Assembly: GCF_030160075.1 (NCBI RefSeq)
Contig: NZ_BSNQ01000002.1
Coordinates: forward strand, 124,001 to 188,000
Length of the DNA stretch: 64,000 bases
Direction: 5' to 3'
Source of the DNA: Dyella lipolytica
Lineage (GTDB): Bacteria; Pseudomonadota; Gammaproteobacteria; Xanthomonadales; Rhodanobacteraceae
Below, piece after piece: positions 1 to 10,800 of this stretch (position 1 is the first letter of the stretch; each line of letters starts with the position of its first letter). The notes beneath the pieces were generated by a model that worked only from the letters and a program-made list of their open reading frames with translations, was not told the origin of the DNA and made no database searches. Made by a program: the position numbers and the translations under genes.

Positions 1-260
1 GCGCGCCTATGGCAAAAGTTTTCAACCGGGTACGGCTGAACTTCGTAAGCATGACTGGTTCTCCTGCTGGCGTTCTACCAGAGCCTGCAATCGAGTAATC
101 CCCCTGATTACGGTCTACGCGTGTTGACCACTCGTAGTCCGCTAGGAAGTGTGGTCCTCGTAGATGACGTAACGTTGGCAGGGGCGCGACATGTCGTCAT
201 CGTGTGATGACAATGTTGCGACAAATGTGACATCCGCACGACGGCGCATTCACGCACTCT
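1..260. other. Window edge, no gene supported
   Basis: This stretch lies downstream of the multicopper oxidase. Two plus-strand frames run in from the left edge and stop at about 98 and 127, so the tail of a gene outside the window is possible. Neither short peptide resembles anything I know. A weak hairpin (244-252 with 264-272) overlaps the oxidase stop codon and may help end its transcript. Confidence 0.4.
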
Positions 261-1913
261 TTATGAATGTGCGGGCAAGACCACGTACGGCCGCATCATG
301 TCGTTGTCTTCGTGCTCGAGGAAATGGCAGTGCCACACATAGCGGCCTGGCTCGCCTTCGAAACGCATGGCGATGCGCGTGACCATGCCTGGGTCGGCGC
401 GTACGGTATCTTTCCAGCCTGCTTCATGCGGTGGTGGCGGTTCTGCAGGCCCGGTGTATTTCAGTGTGCGATGCGCGTTCCATGCGAACAGATCGAACGG
501 CCGCCGATCGACGATCTGAAAACGCACCAGATGCAGATGGATCGGATGCGCATCGCCGGTGAGATTGACGAAGCTCCAGGTCTCGATGCTGTTCTGTCGC
601 GGGTTTTCGGTGATCGGATCGGACCAGTGCTTGCCGTCGAGCAACATCATCATGGCGTTGCCGTTGGCGTCGTCAACTTCGTTCAACGTCAATACGCGAT
701 CGCGCACAGCGCTGGCAGGATCGATGCGTGGAATGTTGCGCAGCGCCGCGGGTAGTGCGGCCGTGGTGCCGCGGCCGCTATTTTTCACTCGAAATTCCAG
801 AATGCCTTGCGCCTGATGAAGCAGTTGTACGGATTTCCCGGCCAGGGCGGAGAAATCGATCACGACGTCGGCACGTTCGGCCGGATACAACTCGATTCGC
901 GCACGCTCGAGCGGTGCGGATAACAATCCTTGATCGCTGCCGATCTGCTGGAACACGTGATCGTGCGATAGCGAGAGATCGAAGAAGCTGGTGTTGGCGA
1001 CGTTGATCAGTCGCAAACGGTAAGGCCTAGGCTCAACCTCGACATACGGGAAGATCTTGCCGTTGCACAGCGGCAGATTGCCGTTGCACTGCATGACCCA
1101 CGGTGCGGAGGGATCTTCCGACACGGGGTAATAGAGCTGGCCATCCTGCGCGAGCAGGCGATCGCAAAGGACCAACGGTATGTCGTATTCACCCGTCGGC
1201 AACCCCAGCGCCTGCTCTTCCGCATCGCGCACGATGAACGTACCGACCAGTCCGGCATAGATATTGAGCCGGGTGATACCCATCGCGTGATCGTGATACC
1301 AGAGCGTGGCCGCGTCTTGCGCGTTCGGATAGTGATAGAGCGCCGAATGACCGGGTGTGTACCAGTCTTCCGGATAGCCATCGGCATCCGCTTGGACACG
1401 TGCGCCGTGTACATGCGTGACCACGCGCACGTCGGGTTTGTCGTGCTCGGCGCCGTGGATGTTGTGGTCGATGGGAAGGAAATGCTGCGTCGGCAGCGCA
1501 TTGACCCATTCGATCAGCAAAGGCTCGCCGCGCCGAGTTTCAAACGTCGGGCCAGGAAACAAACCGTCGTAGCCCCACAGCGGCGTGGGTGGCACGTCAC
1601 GATGAAGACGTGCTTTGAACGCGCGCATTTCCATGCGGTAGTAAGGCAGCTCGCGGCCTGGATACGCCGGATGTGCGCGATGCCCGACGGAACGCGCGAT
1701 CGGCGGAACGGGCAACGGATCGACGAAGCGCGCCAGCGACGTGGGATTGATCAGCGGAACCTTGGGCGCCGCCAGCTTCGGCATGCTGGAACGCATAGGC
1801 ATGCTCATCTGCGCTGGAGCGAATGCCTTCGCCGTACGCCAAACATCGGCAAGCGCATAGGCACCTAACAGGCTGCCGGTGCTGCGCAAGAAGCCTCGCC
1901 GCGTCAGCGTCAT
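261..1913 (-). CDS. Tat-exported CotA/bilirubin-oxidase-like multicopper oxidase
   Basis: Oxidises phenolic, pigment or metal substrates with reduction of oxygen to water, probably in the periplasm. The N-terminus has a twin-arginine motif (TRRGFLR, residues 4-10) and a hydrophobic segment, so export would be folded through Tat. Four copper-site clusters are visible: HVHG at 167-170, WYHDHAMG at 205-212, HPIHLH at 456-461 and HCHFLEH at 528-534. The type 1 ligands are H456, C529 and H534, with M539 as probable axial ligand. The first two clusters have the spacing and wording of CotA laccase rather than CueO. At 550 residues it is a normal length. It stands alone on the minus strand. The natural substrate cannot be read from the sequence. 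Confidence 0.9.
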   Translation of the reverse strand: MTLTRRGFLRSTGSLLGAYALADVWRTAKAFAPAQMSMPMRSSMPKLAAPKVPLINPTSLARFVDPLPVPPIARSVGHRAHPAYPGRELPYYRMEMRAFKARLHRDVPPTPLWGYDGLFPGPTFETRRGEPLLIEWVNALPTQHFLPIDHNIHGAEHDKPDVRVVTHVHGARVQADADGYPEDWYTPGHSALYHYPNAQDAATLWYHDHAMGITRLNIYAGLVGTFIVRDAEEQALGLPTGEYDIPLVLCDRLLAQDGQLYYPVSEDPSAPWVMQCNGNLPLCNGKIFPYVEVEPRPYRLRLINVANTSFFDLSLSHDHVFQQIGSDQGLLSAPLERARIELYPAERADVVIDFSALAGKSVQLLHQAQGILEFRVKNSGRGTTAALPAALRNIPRIDPASAVRDRVLTLNEVDDANGNAMMMLLDGKHWSDPITENPRQNSIETWSFVNLTGDAHPIHLHLVRFQIVDRRPFDLFAWNAHRTLKYTGPAEPPPPHEAGWKDTVRADPGMVTRIAMRFEGEPGRYVWHCHFLEHEDNDMMRPYVVLPAHS

Positions 1914-2027
1914 GCCTGGTCCGCCTGACCGCGACGATCGTGAAATAAATGACTCATCCCGGTCACCCTAAGCAGCGGGGATGACAGAATTGTGGCAGCG
2001 ATGCGTGAATCGCGGTGAGCAGAAAAG

Positions 2028-2053
2028 ACAACGGGCGCCGAAGCGCCCGTTGT
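2028..2053 (-). terminator. Rho-independent terminator of glnA
   Basis: Perfect 11-bp stem (2028-2038 with 2043-2053). On the minus strand the loop is TTCG and the hairpin is followed by CTTTTCT. It lies 22 bp past the glnA stop codon. Confidence 0.85.
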
Positions 2054-2075
2054 TTCGCACAGTATGCAGACGCGA

Positions 2076-3488
2076 TCAGATCGCGTAGTACATCTGGAAT
2101 TCCAGCGGATGCGTGCTGGCGCGGTAGCGAGTGACTTCCTGCATCTTCAACGCGATATAGGCGTCGATGAAGTCGTCGTTGAACACGCCGCCGGCCTTGA
2201 GGAAGTCGCGGTCCTTGTCCAGCGCTTCCAGCGCGGCGTCGAGACTGGAGCACACCTGCGGGATGTTCTTCTCTTCTTCCGGCGGCAGATCGTAGAGATC
2301 CTTGTCGGCCGGCGCACCCGGATCGATCTTGTTCAGGATGCCGTCGAGGCCGGCCATCATCAGCGCGGTGAAGGTGAGGTAACCCGACTGCATCGGATCG
2401 GGGAAGCGCACTTCGATGCGGCGACCCTTCGGGCTGGACACATACGGAATGCGGCAGCTCGCCGAACGGTTGCGCGCCGAATAGGCCAGCATCACCGGGG
2501 CTTCGTAGCCCGGCACCAGGCGCTTGTAGCTGTTGGTGGTGGAGTTGGCGAAGGCGTTGATGGCCTTGGCGTGCTTGAAGATGCCGCCGATGTACCACAG
2601 CGCCGTCTGCGACAGACCGCCGTACAGATCGCCCGCAAACAGATTCTTGCCGTCCTTGCTGAGCGACTGGTGCACGTGCATGCCGCTGCCGTTGTCGCCG
2701 ACGATCGGCTTGGGCATGAAGGTGACGGTCTTACCGTTCTGGTGCGCGACGTTGCGAACGACGTACTTCATCGTCATCAGCTCATCGGCCTTCTGCACCA
2801 GCGTGTTGAATTTCACGCCGATCTCGCACTGGCCCGCGTTGGCGACTTCGTGGTGGTGCACTTCCACGCTCTGGCCGAGCGATTCGAGCACCTTGCACAT
2901 GTCGGCGCGCAGGTCGCCCAGCGAGTCGACCGGGCTGACCGGGAAATAGCCGCCCTTCACGCCCGGACGATGGCCGCTGTTACCTTCGTCGTACTTGAAG
3001 CGCGAACTCCACGCGGCTTCCTGCGATTCGATTTCGTAGAACACGCGGCCCATGTCGTTCTGCCAGCGCACGGAATCGAAGATGAAGAATTCTGGCTCCG
3101 GACCGAAGAAAGCGGTATCGGCAATACCCGTCGACTTGAGGAAAGCCTCGGCGCGCTTCGCGATGGAGCGCGGGTCGCGGCCGTATGCCTGCATGGTGCT
3201 CGGTTCCAGCACGTCGCAATGCAGGATCAGCTGCGTGTGGCCGCTGAACGGATCGAGGTAGGCCGTAGCCGGATCGGGCAGCAACACCATGTCCGACTCG
3301 TTGATGCCCTTCCAGCCCGAGATCGAGGAACCATCGAACATCTTGCCGTCCTCGAAGGTCGACTCGTCGATGGTGTGCGAGGGGAAGGTCACGTGATGGT
3401 GCTTGCCGAGCATGTCGGCGAAACGCAGGTCGACGAACTCGACGTCATGTTCTTGGATTAGGTCGAGTACTTTCTTGGCGGCGGACAT
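2076..3488 (-). CDS. glnA: Type I glutamine synthetase
   Basis: ATP-dependent condensation of glutamate and ammonia to glutamine, the entry point of nitrogen assimilation; cytoplasmic dodecamer. The 470-residue product is full length for the GSI-beta class. It has the N-terminal FDGSSISGW motif (about residues 51-59), the NGSGMHVH active-site stretch, and the adenylylation loop DLYDLPPEE with Tyr399 as the expected AMP-acceptor, so activity is probably controlled by GlnE. It is monocistronic here, with its own terminator at 2028-2053. A sigma-54 element (3530-3545) and two NtrC-like sites (3609-3647) lie upstream, consistent with induction under nitrogen limitation. Confidence 0.98.
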   Translation of the reverse strand: MSAAKKVLDLIQEHDVEFVDLRFADMLGKHHHVTFPSHTIDESTFEDGKMFDGSSISGWKGINESDMVLLPDPATAYLDPFSGHTQLILHCDVLEPSTMQAYGRDPRSIAKRAEAFLKSTGIADTAFFGPEPEFFIFDSVRWQNDMGRVFYEIESQEAAWSSRFKYDEGNSGHRPGVKGGYFPVSPVDSLGDLRADMCKVLESLGQSVEVHHHEVANAGQCEIGVKFNTLVQKADELMTMKYVVRNVAHQNGKTVTFMPKPIVGDNGSGMHVHQSLSKDGKNLFAGDLYGGLSQTALWYIGGIFKHAKAINAFANSTTNSYKRLVPGYEAPVMLAYSARNRSASCRIPYVSSPKGRRIEVRFPDPMQSGYLTFTALMMAGLDGILNKIDPGAPADKDLYDLPPEEEKNIPQVCSSLDAALEALDKDRDFLKAGGVFNDDFIDAYIALKMQEVTRYRASTHPLEFQMYYAI

Positions 3489-3529
3489 GGGAAAACCTCA
3501 GATGGGTTGAACGGGCACGCGTGCATATT

Positions 3530-3545
3530 GGCAAGCTCCGTACCA
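3530..3545 (-). promoter_or_regulatory. Sigma-54 (RpoN) promoter of glnA
   Basis: Read on the minus strand this is TGGTACG, four bases, TTGCC. The invariant GG (plus-strand 3543-3544) and GC (3531-3532) are exactly 10 nt apart, as in -24/-12 promoters. Transcription would start near 3519, about 30 bp before the glnA ATG. The base after TTGC is C where A or T is usual. Confidence 0.75.
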
Positions 3546-3608
3546 ACTGCACAAGCCAAACAAAATCAATCGTTTAAATCGCTCTTACGGGTTGACAGTA
3601 TGCTTTAT

Positions 3609-3647
3609 TGCACCAACTTGGAACGCCAAATGCAATATTTTGGTGCG
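3609..3647. promoter_or_regulatory. Two NtrC-like enhancer sites upstream of glnA
   Basis: TGCACCAACTTGGAACG (3609-3625) and TGCAATATTTTGGTGCG (3631-3647) each match the dyad TGCACYA-N3-TGGTGCA, one well on the left half and the other well on the right. Their centres are 22 bp apart (two helical turns) and lie about 98 and 120 bp upstream of the predicted sigma-54 start, a normal enhancer position. Confidence 0.65.
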
Positions 3648-3654
3648 GAACGGG

Positions 3655-4416
3655 TTAAGGCCTCAGATGCGCAAGAGCCTCCCGTAAGGGTGCCACGGAA
3701 ATATTGATGAACCCGTTCAACGGAGTATCCATCTCCAGGATGACAAAAATCGCACCCGCCGCCGAGAACGCGCACATCAGAAAGAAGAAGATCACCGTGC
3801 CGTTGTGAGGCGCAAATAATCCGAAAGCGCCGAAGATGATCGACAGCCAAGCCACCAGTACAAACAGCAATGGCACGGGAATCGAGCCTCGCCTCTGCAG
3901 CAGCGCAAGCCAGCGCGCGGTGAACACGTCATCCGCAAGGGAGATGCAGCGCGCCTGAAGTTGTTGCTGCATGGCCGTCTTGGGCGTGAGCTGCGCCAGC
4001 TCGCGTTGAAAACTTTCGATTTTGCCAACCAGCTCTGGATTTTCAAGCTGCGCGAGTTTTTTGGGATCGCCCGATCCAAGCATGTCCACCCATGTCGCAT
4101 AGCTTTGTTTGAGCTGTTCGCGCAGGCCTTGCGTTTCTGGGCCGTACTGCTCCAGGGTGCGATCGAGCCGAATGATGTTGACGGCATTGCGCACGAGATC
4201 GGCGTTGACCGTATCGAAGGAATTCTTTGCCGACGAAATCAGCAGTCCAAGCACGAGCGCAGCGATGGTCGCGATAAGACCCGTCGCAAGCTTGATCGAA
4301 CTGGTGGACTCGTCGCTGAAATGATGTTTCGGAAGCCGCTTGTGCAGCTCCAGGCCAAGCAAGGCCATCGCGAACACCCAGATGAAAACGGCCATTGCAA
4401 TCAGCAGATGAACCAT
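3655..4416 (-). CDS. DUF4239 (bestrophin-like) membrane protein
   Basis: Membrane protein of 253 residues with the DUF4239 layout: a transmembrane helix at about 4-22, a second at about 45-62 (ATGLIATIAALVLGLLISS), a long soluble middle section, and two closely spaced helices near the C-terminus (about 180-232). The family is a remote relative of bestrophin-like proteins, and no function is established that I know of. A clear ribosome site (GGAGAGG) precedes the ATG. The gene lies between the glnA control region and divergent uppP, with no operon partner. Confidence 0.75.
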   Translation of the reverse strand: MVHLLIAMAVFIWVFAMALLGLELHKRLPKHHFSDESTSSIKLATGLIATIAALVLGLLISSAKNSFDTVNADLVRNAVNIIRLDRTLEQYGPETQGLREQLKQSYATWVDMLGSGDPKKLAQLENPELVGKIESFQRELAQLTPKTAMQQQLQARCISLADDVFTARWLALLQRRGSIPVPLLFVLVAWLSIIFGAFGLFAPHNGTVIFFFLMCAFSAAGAIFVILEMDTPLNGFINISVAPLREALAHLRP

Positions 4417-4626
4417 GGGGCCCTCTCCGAAAGTACAACGCGCACGTTACGTCGTTCTCGATAGCCTGCGGTGGTCACGTTGGTACGTCGGCGACCATCG
4501 CCCTTGATGCCTCGGCGATGGTACTCCCGTCTATCAACCACGGCGCCGATAGCCGCTATGTCCGCGGTAGCGAATGCACGTAAGCTCCAGCCTGCGCCCT
4601 ACCTAACCTACGTGAGATATCGCGCC

Positions 4627-5424
4627 ATGCCTGATCTGATCCGCGTCATTGTGCTGGGCATCATCGAAGGCGTTACCGAATTCCTGCCGATCTCCAGCAC
4701 GGGGCATCTGCTTATCGCCGAAGACTTCGGCCTGGGCGCACGCTCCGAACTCTTCAACGTGGGTATCCAGGCCGGTGCCATCCTTGCGGTTACGCTGATT
4801 TATTGGAAGCGTATTTGGCAGTTGCTGACACAGTGGCAGGAGCGCGGCAATCGCGATTATCTCTTCAAGTTGGTGACCGCCTTTGCGATCACGTGCGTGC
4901 TCGGCGTTGTCGTCACGCACTACGGCTTCAAATTGCCGGAAACGATCACGCCCATCGCATGGGCGTTGCTGATCGGCGGCTTCTGGATACTGGGTGCCGA
5001 AGCGATCGCCGCACGACAAGCCGACCGCAAGGAAGTGACCTGGCGCGTGGCCATCCTGGTCGGCATCGCGCAGATCGTGGCGGGCGTGTTTCCCGGCACG
5101 TCGCGTTCGGGCGCCACGATTTTTACGGCGATGCTGGCAGGTACCAGCAATCGCCCCGCCGCCACCGAATTCTCGTTTCTGGTCGGTATACCGACGATGT
5201 ATGCCGCCACCGGCTACGAGCTGCTGAAAGTGCTTAAGCACGGGGCCGCGGCGCACGAGGATTGGACCGCGCTGATCGTCGGCTTCGTGGTGTCGTTGAT
5301 CGTGGCGTTTGTCGCGGTGAAATGGCTGCTCAGTTATATCCGCACGCACCGCTTCACGTGGTTTGCGGTGTATCGCATTGCACTGGGCATCGCGCTGTTG
5401 GCGCTTATTCCGGCCGGTGCCTGA
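4627..5424 (+). CDS. uppP: Undecaprenyl-diphosphatase UppP/BacA
   Basis: Integral membrane phosphatase that dephosphorylates undecaprenyl diphosphate to regenerate the lipid carrier for peptidoglycan and other cell-wall polymers; raised activity confers bacitracin resistance. Both signature stretches are present: EGVTEFLPISSTGH at about residues 14-27 and PGTSRSGAT at about 156-164. The rest is a run of hydrophobic helices typical of the family. I place the start at the ATG at 4627, giving the normal 265 residues. An in-frame upstream ATG at 4471 would add about 52 polar residues with no family counterpart. It appears to be a single-gene unit convergent with the LysR gene. Confidence 0.95.
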   Translation: MPDLIRVIVLGIIEGVTEFLPISSTGHLLIAEDFGLGARSELFNVGIQAGAILAVTLIYWKRIWQLLTQWQERGNRDYLFKLVTAFAITCVLGVVVTHYGFKLPETITPIAWALLIGGFWILGAEAIAARQADRKEVTWRVAILVGIAQIVAGVFPGTSRSGATIFTAMLAGTSNRPAATEFSFLVGIPTMYAATGYELLKVLKHGAAAHEDWTALIVGFVVSLIVAFVAVKWLLSYIRTHRFTWFAVYRIALGIALLALIPAGA

Positions 5425-5450
5425 GAGCCAGTCCTCCTGGCTCTGAGACG

Positions 5451-6428
5451 TTACTGGGTTCGCGAACCCGGCTTTGCGCGCGCAGGTGGACGGAAGGCTT
5501 CAACCACCGGCCCAGGCGCCACATGACACACCGACTCGAAGGGACGCTCGAACAACTCGCGCGCCCATTCGATAAACGCTTGCACGCGCGCGGACAGATG
5601 TTTCTTCTGCGGATAGACGATCCACACCGACTTACCGGTGGAGTTGGTGTCGGTCATGATCGGCTCGAGTTTGCCCAGGTCGAGCATGCAGGCTGCCAAT
5701 ACATGCGGTGCCTGGATGATGCCCAGCCCTGCCACTGCCGCCTGGATCACCGATTCGCCGTCGTTGATCAGCATGTGCGCATTGACGTCCACTTCTAGCC
5801 GGCCATTGGGCGTGTCGAACTGCCACTGCCGTGGACGGCCGTTAGGGTAGACGTAGTTGATGCAGCGATGATTCTTGAGGTCTTCGATGCTGGTCGGCGC
5901 GCCGTGGCGTTGCAGATATTCCGGCGAAGCCAGCAGCACGTTGCGGAAATAACCGATCTTGCGTGCGATCAGGCTGGAATCCTCCAGCTCGCCCATGCGG
6001 ATGGCGCAATCCACCCCCTCCTCATTGAGGTCGTAGGGGAAGTCGCACATCATCAATTCGAGCCGGATATCCGGATAGCGGCGCTCGAACTCGTTGAGCT
6101 GGGGAATGATCGCCGCCCGGCCCACGGACACCGACATGCCGACCCGCAATTTGCCCTTGGGCTTGCGGTGGGCATAGCCCAGCGCCTCGGTCGCTTCGGT
6201 GAGATCGGCGAGGATCTCCTTGCAACGTGCATAGAACGAGGCCCCATCGTCCGTTAACCGCAACGCACGGGTCGAGCGGAACAGCAGCCGGGCGCCCAGG
6301 TGTTCTTCCAGGCGGGATACGGCGCGGCTGACGCCCGAGGGGGTCATGCCCAGTTGGGCGGCCGCGCTCGCAAAACTTTTCGCTTCGACGACGCGGACAA
6401 AGGCTGATATAGCTGAAAAGTCTTCCAT
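5451..6428 (-). CDS. LysR-family transcriptional regulator beside an RND operon
   Basis: DNA-binding regulator of 325 residues. An N-terminal winged helix-turn-helix (about 1-60, with FVRVVEAKSFASAAAQLGMTP) is followed by a LysR substrate-binding domain with the family phrase KGKLRVGMSVSVGR near residue 92. The gene is divergent from the RND efflux operon with a 144-bp shared control region, the usual arrangement when the regulator controls the pump. That link is inferred from position. The C-terminal tail (about 300-325) is proline and arginine rich and probably not conserved. The inducer is unknown. Confidence 0.9.
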   Translation of the reverse strand: MEDFSAISAFVRVVEAKSFASAAAQLGMTPSGVSRAVSRLEEHLGARLLFRSTRALRLTDDGASFYARCKEILADLTEATEALGYAHRKPKGKLRVGMSVSVGRAAIIPQLNEFERRYPDIRLELMMCDFPYDLNEEGVDCAIRMGELEDSSLIARKIGYFRNVLLASPEYLQRHGAPTSIEDLKNHRCINYVYPNGRPRQWQFDTPNGRLEVDVNAHMLINDGESVIQAAVAGLGIIQAPHVLAACMLDLGKLEPIMTDTNSTGKSVWIVYPQKKHLSARVQAFIEWARELFERPFESVCHVAPGPVVEAFRPPARAKPGSRTQ

Positions 6429-6572
6429 GGGACCGATTATGCACCCATTCGTGATTCTGAGTCATGAGTGGCATGCGCAAGAAACGGATTTTCTAAACTG
6501 TACGGTATACCCATTATTCGTTTCCCCATCGTGCTGCATTGCGGCACGACCATCTCCAGGGAGCGAATAGTA

Positions 6573-7826
6573 ATGTTGAAGAAAGCCATCTTGGCCGGTC
6601 TCGTCGTTGCGGCGGTTGCCGGCAGTTGGGCGTTGTTGGGCAACCACGGCGCCCATGCGCAGTCCGCCACCCCAGGCGGCGGGCCGCTCGAAGTCACGGT
6701 AGCCCAGGCCATGCTGCGGCCGATCAGCGACAGCGCCGAATTCACCGGCCAGTTGCAGGCGGTGGACACCGCCGACGTGCGGCCACGGGTCGGCGGCTAC
6801 GTGGAATCCGTGCAGTTCAAGGAAGGTGCCGAGGTCCATCAGGGCGATGTGCTGTTCCGCATCGACCCGCGTCCGTTCCAGGCCGAAGTGGATCGACTGA
6901 GCGCCAACCGCGCCCAGGCGCAGGCGCAATTGGGGCTGGCCCAGGCCAACGCGGCACGCGCCAAGCGTCTGCTTGCGGCGCATGCGATCTCACAGGAAGA
7001 CGCCGACAGCATGAGCACGGGCGAGCAGAGCGCCAATGCTACGCTGGCGGCCGCCACGGCGGCACTCGCCTCGGCCAAGCTCAATCTCGACTGGACCCAG
7101 GTGCGTGCGCCGATCGACGGTCGCGTCAGCAACGCCCGCATCATGCAAGGCAATCTGGTCACCAGCTCGGACGTGCTGACCAGCGTGGTGTCGGTGAATC
7201 CGATCTACGTGTACTTCGACGTGGACGAGCAGACGTGGCTCAAGTTGGATCGCCTGCGCCGCGAGGCGACGAAGAACGGTCACACCGCGCGCATCGAAGC
7301 GGCCATGGCGTTGTCGGACGAGCAAGGCTATCCGCACACCGGGCGCATCGACTTCGTCGATAACCAGTTGCGCGTCGGCTCCGGCACGATGCGGCTGCGC
7401 GCCGTCTTCGACGACGAAGGCGGGTTGTTGACGCCAGGTCTCTATGCGCACGTGCATCTGCAAAGCGGCCAGCCGCATCCGCGTCTGCTGGTCGACGATC
7501 GCGCCGTCGGTACCGATCTCAGCAACCAGTTCGTCTACGTGGTCGATGGGCAGCACAAGGTGCAGTACCGCAAGGTCGACACCGGCCCGCTGTTTCACGG
7601 ACTGCGCGTGATCGACAGCGGCTTGAATCCTGGTGACGTGGTGGTGATCAACGGTCTGCAACACGTGCGCCCAGGCGCCGAAGTGGTACCGCAACAAGTG
7701 GCGATGGATGCCCGTCTCGACCCGCAAGACAAGGCGCTGGTGGATGCCGCCGCGACCGATCCCGATGGAAATGACGCGCGCACGGCGCAGGCCGTTACGA
7801 CTGCACCGAAGCGCCCGCAAGGCTAA
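6573..7826 (+). CDS. RND efflux periplasmic adaptor (MexE/AcrA type)
   Basis: Membrane-fusion protein linking the inner-membrane RND pump to the outer-membrane channel. Residues 1-30 form a signal peptide (MLKKAILAGLVVAAVAGSW then an AHA|Q-like cleavage site), with no lipobox cysteine, unlike AcrA. The body shows the split lipoyl/hairpin pattern, with DVRPRVGGYVESVQFKEGAEVHQG at the first lipoyl half and the alpha-hairpin after it. The ATG at 6573 has a good ribosome site (AGGGAG, 9 bp upstream); the reading frame is open further upstream from 6468 without one. First gene of a three-gene operon, with 3 bp before the pump gene. The charged tail after about residue 385 is variable in this family. 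Confidence 0.93.
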   Translation: MLKKAILAGLVVAAVAGSWALLGNHGAHAQSATPGGGPLEVTVAQAMLRPISDSAEFTGQLQAVDTADVRPRVGGYVESVQFKEGAEVHQGDVLFRIDPRPFQAEVDRLSANRAQAQAQLGLAQANAARAKRLLAAHAISQEDADSMSTGEQSANATLAAATAALASAKLNLDWTQVRAPIDGRVSNARIMQGNLVTSSDVLTSVVSVNPIYVYFDVDEQTWLKLDRLRREATKNGHTARIEAAMALSDEQGYPHTGRIDFVDNQLRVGSGTMRLRAVFDDEGGLLTPGLYAHVHLQSGQPHPRLLVDDRAVGTDLSNQFVYVVDGQHKVQYRKVDTGPLFHGLRVIDSGLNPGDVVVINGLQHVRPGAEVVPQQVAMDARLDPQDKALVDAAATDPDGNDARTAQAVTTAPKRPQG

Positions 7827-7829
7827 ATC

Positions 7830-10800
7830 ATGAAGAACATTGCACAGTTTTTCGTCGACCGGCCAATCATGGCCGCGGTGCTCTCGCTGATCTTCGTGAT
7901 CGCCGGCAGCATCGCGGTGTTCAAACTGCCGATCAGCGAATACCCCGAAGTCGTACCGCCCACCGTCGTGGTGCACGCCAGCTATCCCGGCGCCAACCCC
8001 GAGGTGATCGCCGAAACCGTCGCCACGCCGCTGGAAGAACAGATCAACGGCGTGGAAGGCATGCTCTACACCGCCTCGCAGGCCACCAGCGACGGCACGA
8101 TGACCTTGACCGTGACTTTCGCGCTGGGCACCGATCTCAACAACGCGCAGGTGGAAGTGCAAAACCGCGTGTCACAGGCCTTGCCGAAGCTGCCCGAAGA
8201 AGTGCAGCGGCTGGGCGTGACCACGCAGAAGAGTTCGCCTGATCTCACCATGGTGGTACATCTCACCTCGCCCGATAAGCGTTACGACATGCTCTATCTG
8301 TCGAACTACGCGCGTCTGCATGTGAAAGACCAGCTGGCCCGCCTCGACGGCGTCGGCGACGTGCAGATCTTCGGCGCAGGCGAATACAGCATGCGCGTGT
8401 GGCTGGATCCGCAGAAGCTGGCCCAGCGCAACATGACCACCGGCGATGTGGTGCATGCGATTCAGGAGCAGAACGTTGCCGTGGCCGCCGGTGCACTGAA
8501 TGCGCCGCCAGTACGGAGCAACACGGACTTCCAGCTCAACATCAACACGCAGGGACGTCTGAGCACGGTCGAGGATTTCCGCAACATCATCGTGCGCACG
8601 GACGCAAACGGCAGCGTCGTGCACTTGAGTGATCTCGCGCGAGTGGAACTAGGTTCCAACCAGTACGCGCTGCGCAGCTTGCTCAACAACCAGCCGGCGG
8701 TGGCGGTGCCGATCTTTGCGCGTCCTGGTTCCAATGCGATCCAGATTTCCAACGAAGTGCGCGCCACCATGGCGCAGCTGAAGAAGGAATTCCCGCAAGG
8801 CGTCGACTACAGCATCGTGTACGACCCGACCGTGTTCGTGCGCGGTTCGATCGAAGCAGTGGCGCACACGCTGCTGGAAGCGATCTTCCTGGTAGTGCTG
8901 GTGGTGATCCTGTTCCTGCAGACCTGGCGCGCATCGGTCATCCCGCTGGTGTCGGTGCCGGTGTCGCTGATCGGCACGTTCGCGGTGATGTACCTGGTGG
9001 GCTTCTCGCTCAACGCGCTGTCGCTGTTCGGCCTGGTGCTGGCAATCGGTATCGTGGTGGACGATGCGATCGTCGTCGTCGAAAACGTCGAACGCAATAT
9101 TGAACTCGGCTATTCGCCGCGCGATGCAACGCGACGCGCGATGAATGAAGTGACTAGCCCCATCGTTGCGACCGCGCTGGTGTTGTGTGCGGTGTTCATC
9201 CCCACCGCTTTCATCAGCGGCCTGACCGGCGAGTTCTACCGCCAGTTCGCGCTGACGATTGCGATCTCCACCGTGATCTCGGCGTTCAATTCGCTGAGTC
9301 TTAGCCCGGCGCTCGCCGCTGTGCTGCTGAAAGGCCACGATGCGCCGAAGGATCGCTTCACTCTGCTGATCGATCGCGCGTTTGGCTGGCTGTTCCGTCC
9401 GTTCAACAAGCTGTTCCATCGCGGTTCGGAACGTTACGTCGGCGGCGTGCGGCGCATCGTTGGCAAGGGTCCGGTCGCCCTGGTGGTGTATGCCGGCCTG
9501 ATCGGCCTGACCTGGTTCGGCTTCAACCATGTGCCACTGGGCTTCGTGCCGGCGCAGGACAAGCAGTACCTGGTGTCATTCGCGCAGCTGCCGGATGCAG
9601 CATCGCTGGATCGCACGGAAGACGTGATCCAACGCATGTCGGCTATCGCACTGAAGCAGCCGGGTGTGGAAAGCGCGGTGGCCTTCCCCGGCCTGTCGAT
9701 CAACGGTTTCACCAACAGCACCAACGCGGGCATTGTGTTCGTGACGCTGAAGCCGTTCGAGGAACGGCGTGATCCGTCCTTGTCGGCGGGTGCGATTGCC
9801 GGTGCGCTGAACCAGAAGTTTGCATCGATCCAGGATGCGTACATCGCGATCTTCCCACCGCCGCCGGTACAGGGCCTGGGCACGATCGGCGGTTTCCGTA
9901 TCCAGATCGAAGACCGTGGTCAGCTTGGTTTCGATGAGTTGTTCAAGCAAACGCAGAACTTGATTGCGCAGAGTCAGAAGACGCCAGCGTTGGCCGGCCT
10001 GTTCTCCAGCTACCAGGTGAGCGTGCCGCAGATCGACGCCGATGTGAATCGCGAAAAAGCGAAAGCGGAAGGCGTGGATCTGGCCGACGTGGATGAAACC
10101 ATGCAGGCCTATCTGGGCTCGTTGTACGTCAACGACTTCAACCGCTTCGGACGCATCTATCAGGTGAACGTTTCGGCCGAACCGGGTTCCCGTCATGAAC
10201 CGCAGGACATCCTGCAGCTCAAGACGCGTAACGCGAAGGGCGACATGGTGCCGCTGGGTTCGTTCGTTACCGTGCGGCGCACGGCCGGCCTCGAGCGCGT
10301 GATGCACTACAACGGCTACGCCACGGCGGAAATCAACGGCGGTCCGGCACCGGGCTTTAGTTCCGGCCAGGCACAAGCGGCGATGGAGAAGCTCGCGGCG
10401 GACAACCTGCCCAACGGCATGAGTTACGAATGGACCGAGCTGACCTATCAGCAGATCCTGGCGGGCAACACGGCGATTCTGGTGTTCCCGCTGTGCGTGC
10501 TGCTGGTGTTCCTGGTGCTGTCGTCGCTGTACGAAAGCTGGTCGCTGCCGCTGGCGGTCATCCTGATCGTGCCGATGGTGTTGCTGTCCGCGATTGCCGG
10601 CGTGTGGATGTCCGGTGGCGACAACAACATCTTTACCCAGATCGGCTTGATCGTGCTCGTCGGCCTAGCGTGCAAGAACGCTATCCTGATCGTGGAGTTC
10701 GCACGCGAACGCCAGCATGAAGGCATGAGCCGTCACGACGCGGTGCTGGAAGCGGCTCGCCTGCGACTGCGCCCCATTCTGATGACCTCGATCGCTTTCA

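Noticed and set aside
191-382. 63-codon plus-strand frame at the oxidase end
   Set aside because: Overlaps the 3' end of the multicopper oxidase and has no ribosome site or similarity.
2064-3461. 465-codon plus-strand frame opposite glnA
   Set aside because: Antisense shadow of glnA in high-GC DNA; composition of the translated product is histidine/arginine/valine rich with no domain.
6990-8162. 390-codon minus-strand frame across the RND adaptor/pump junction
   Set aside because: It crosses two well-supported genes on the other strand and looks like a low-complexity shadow.
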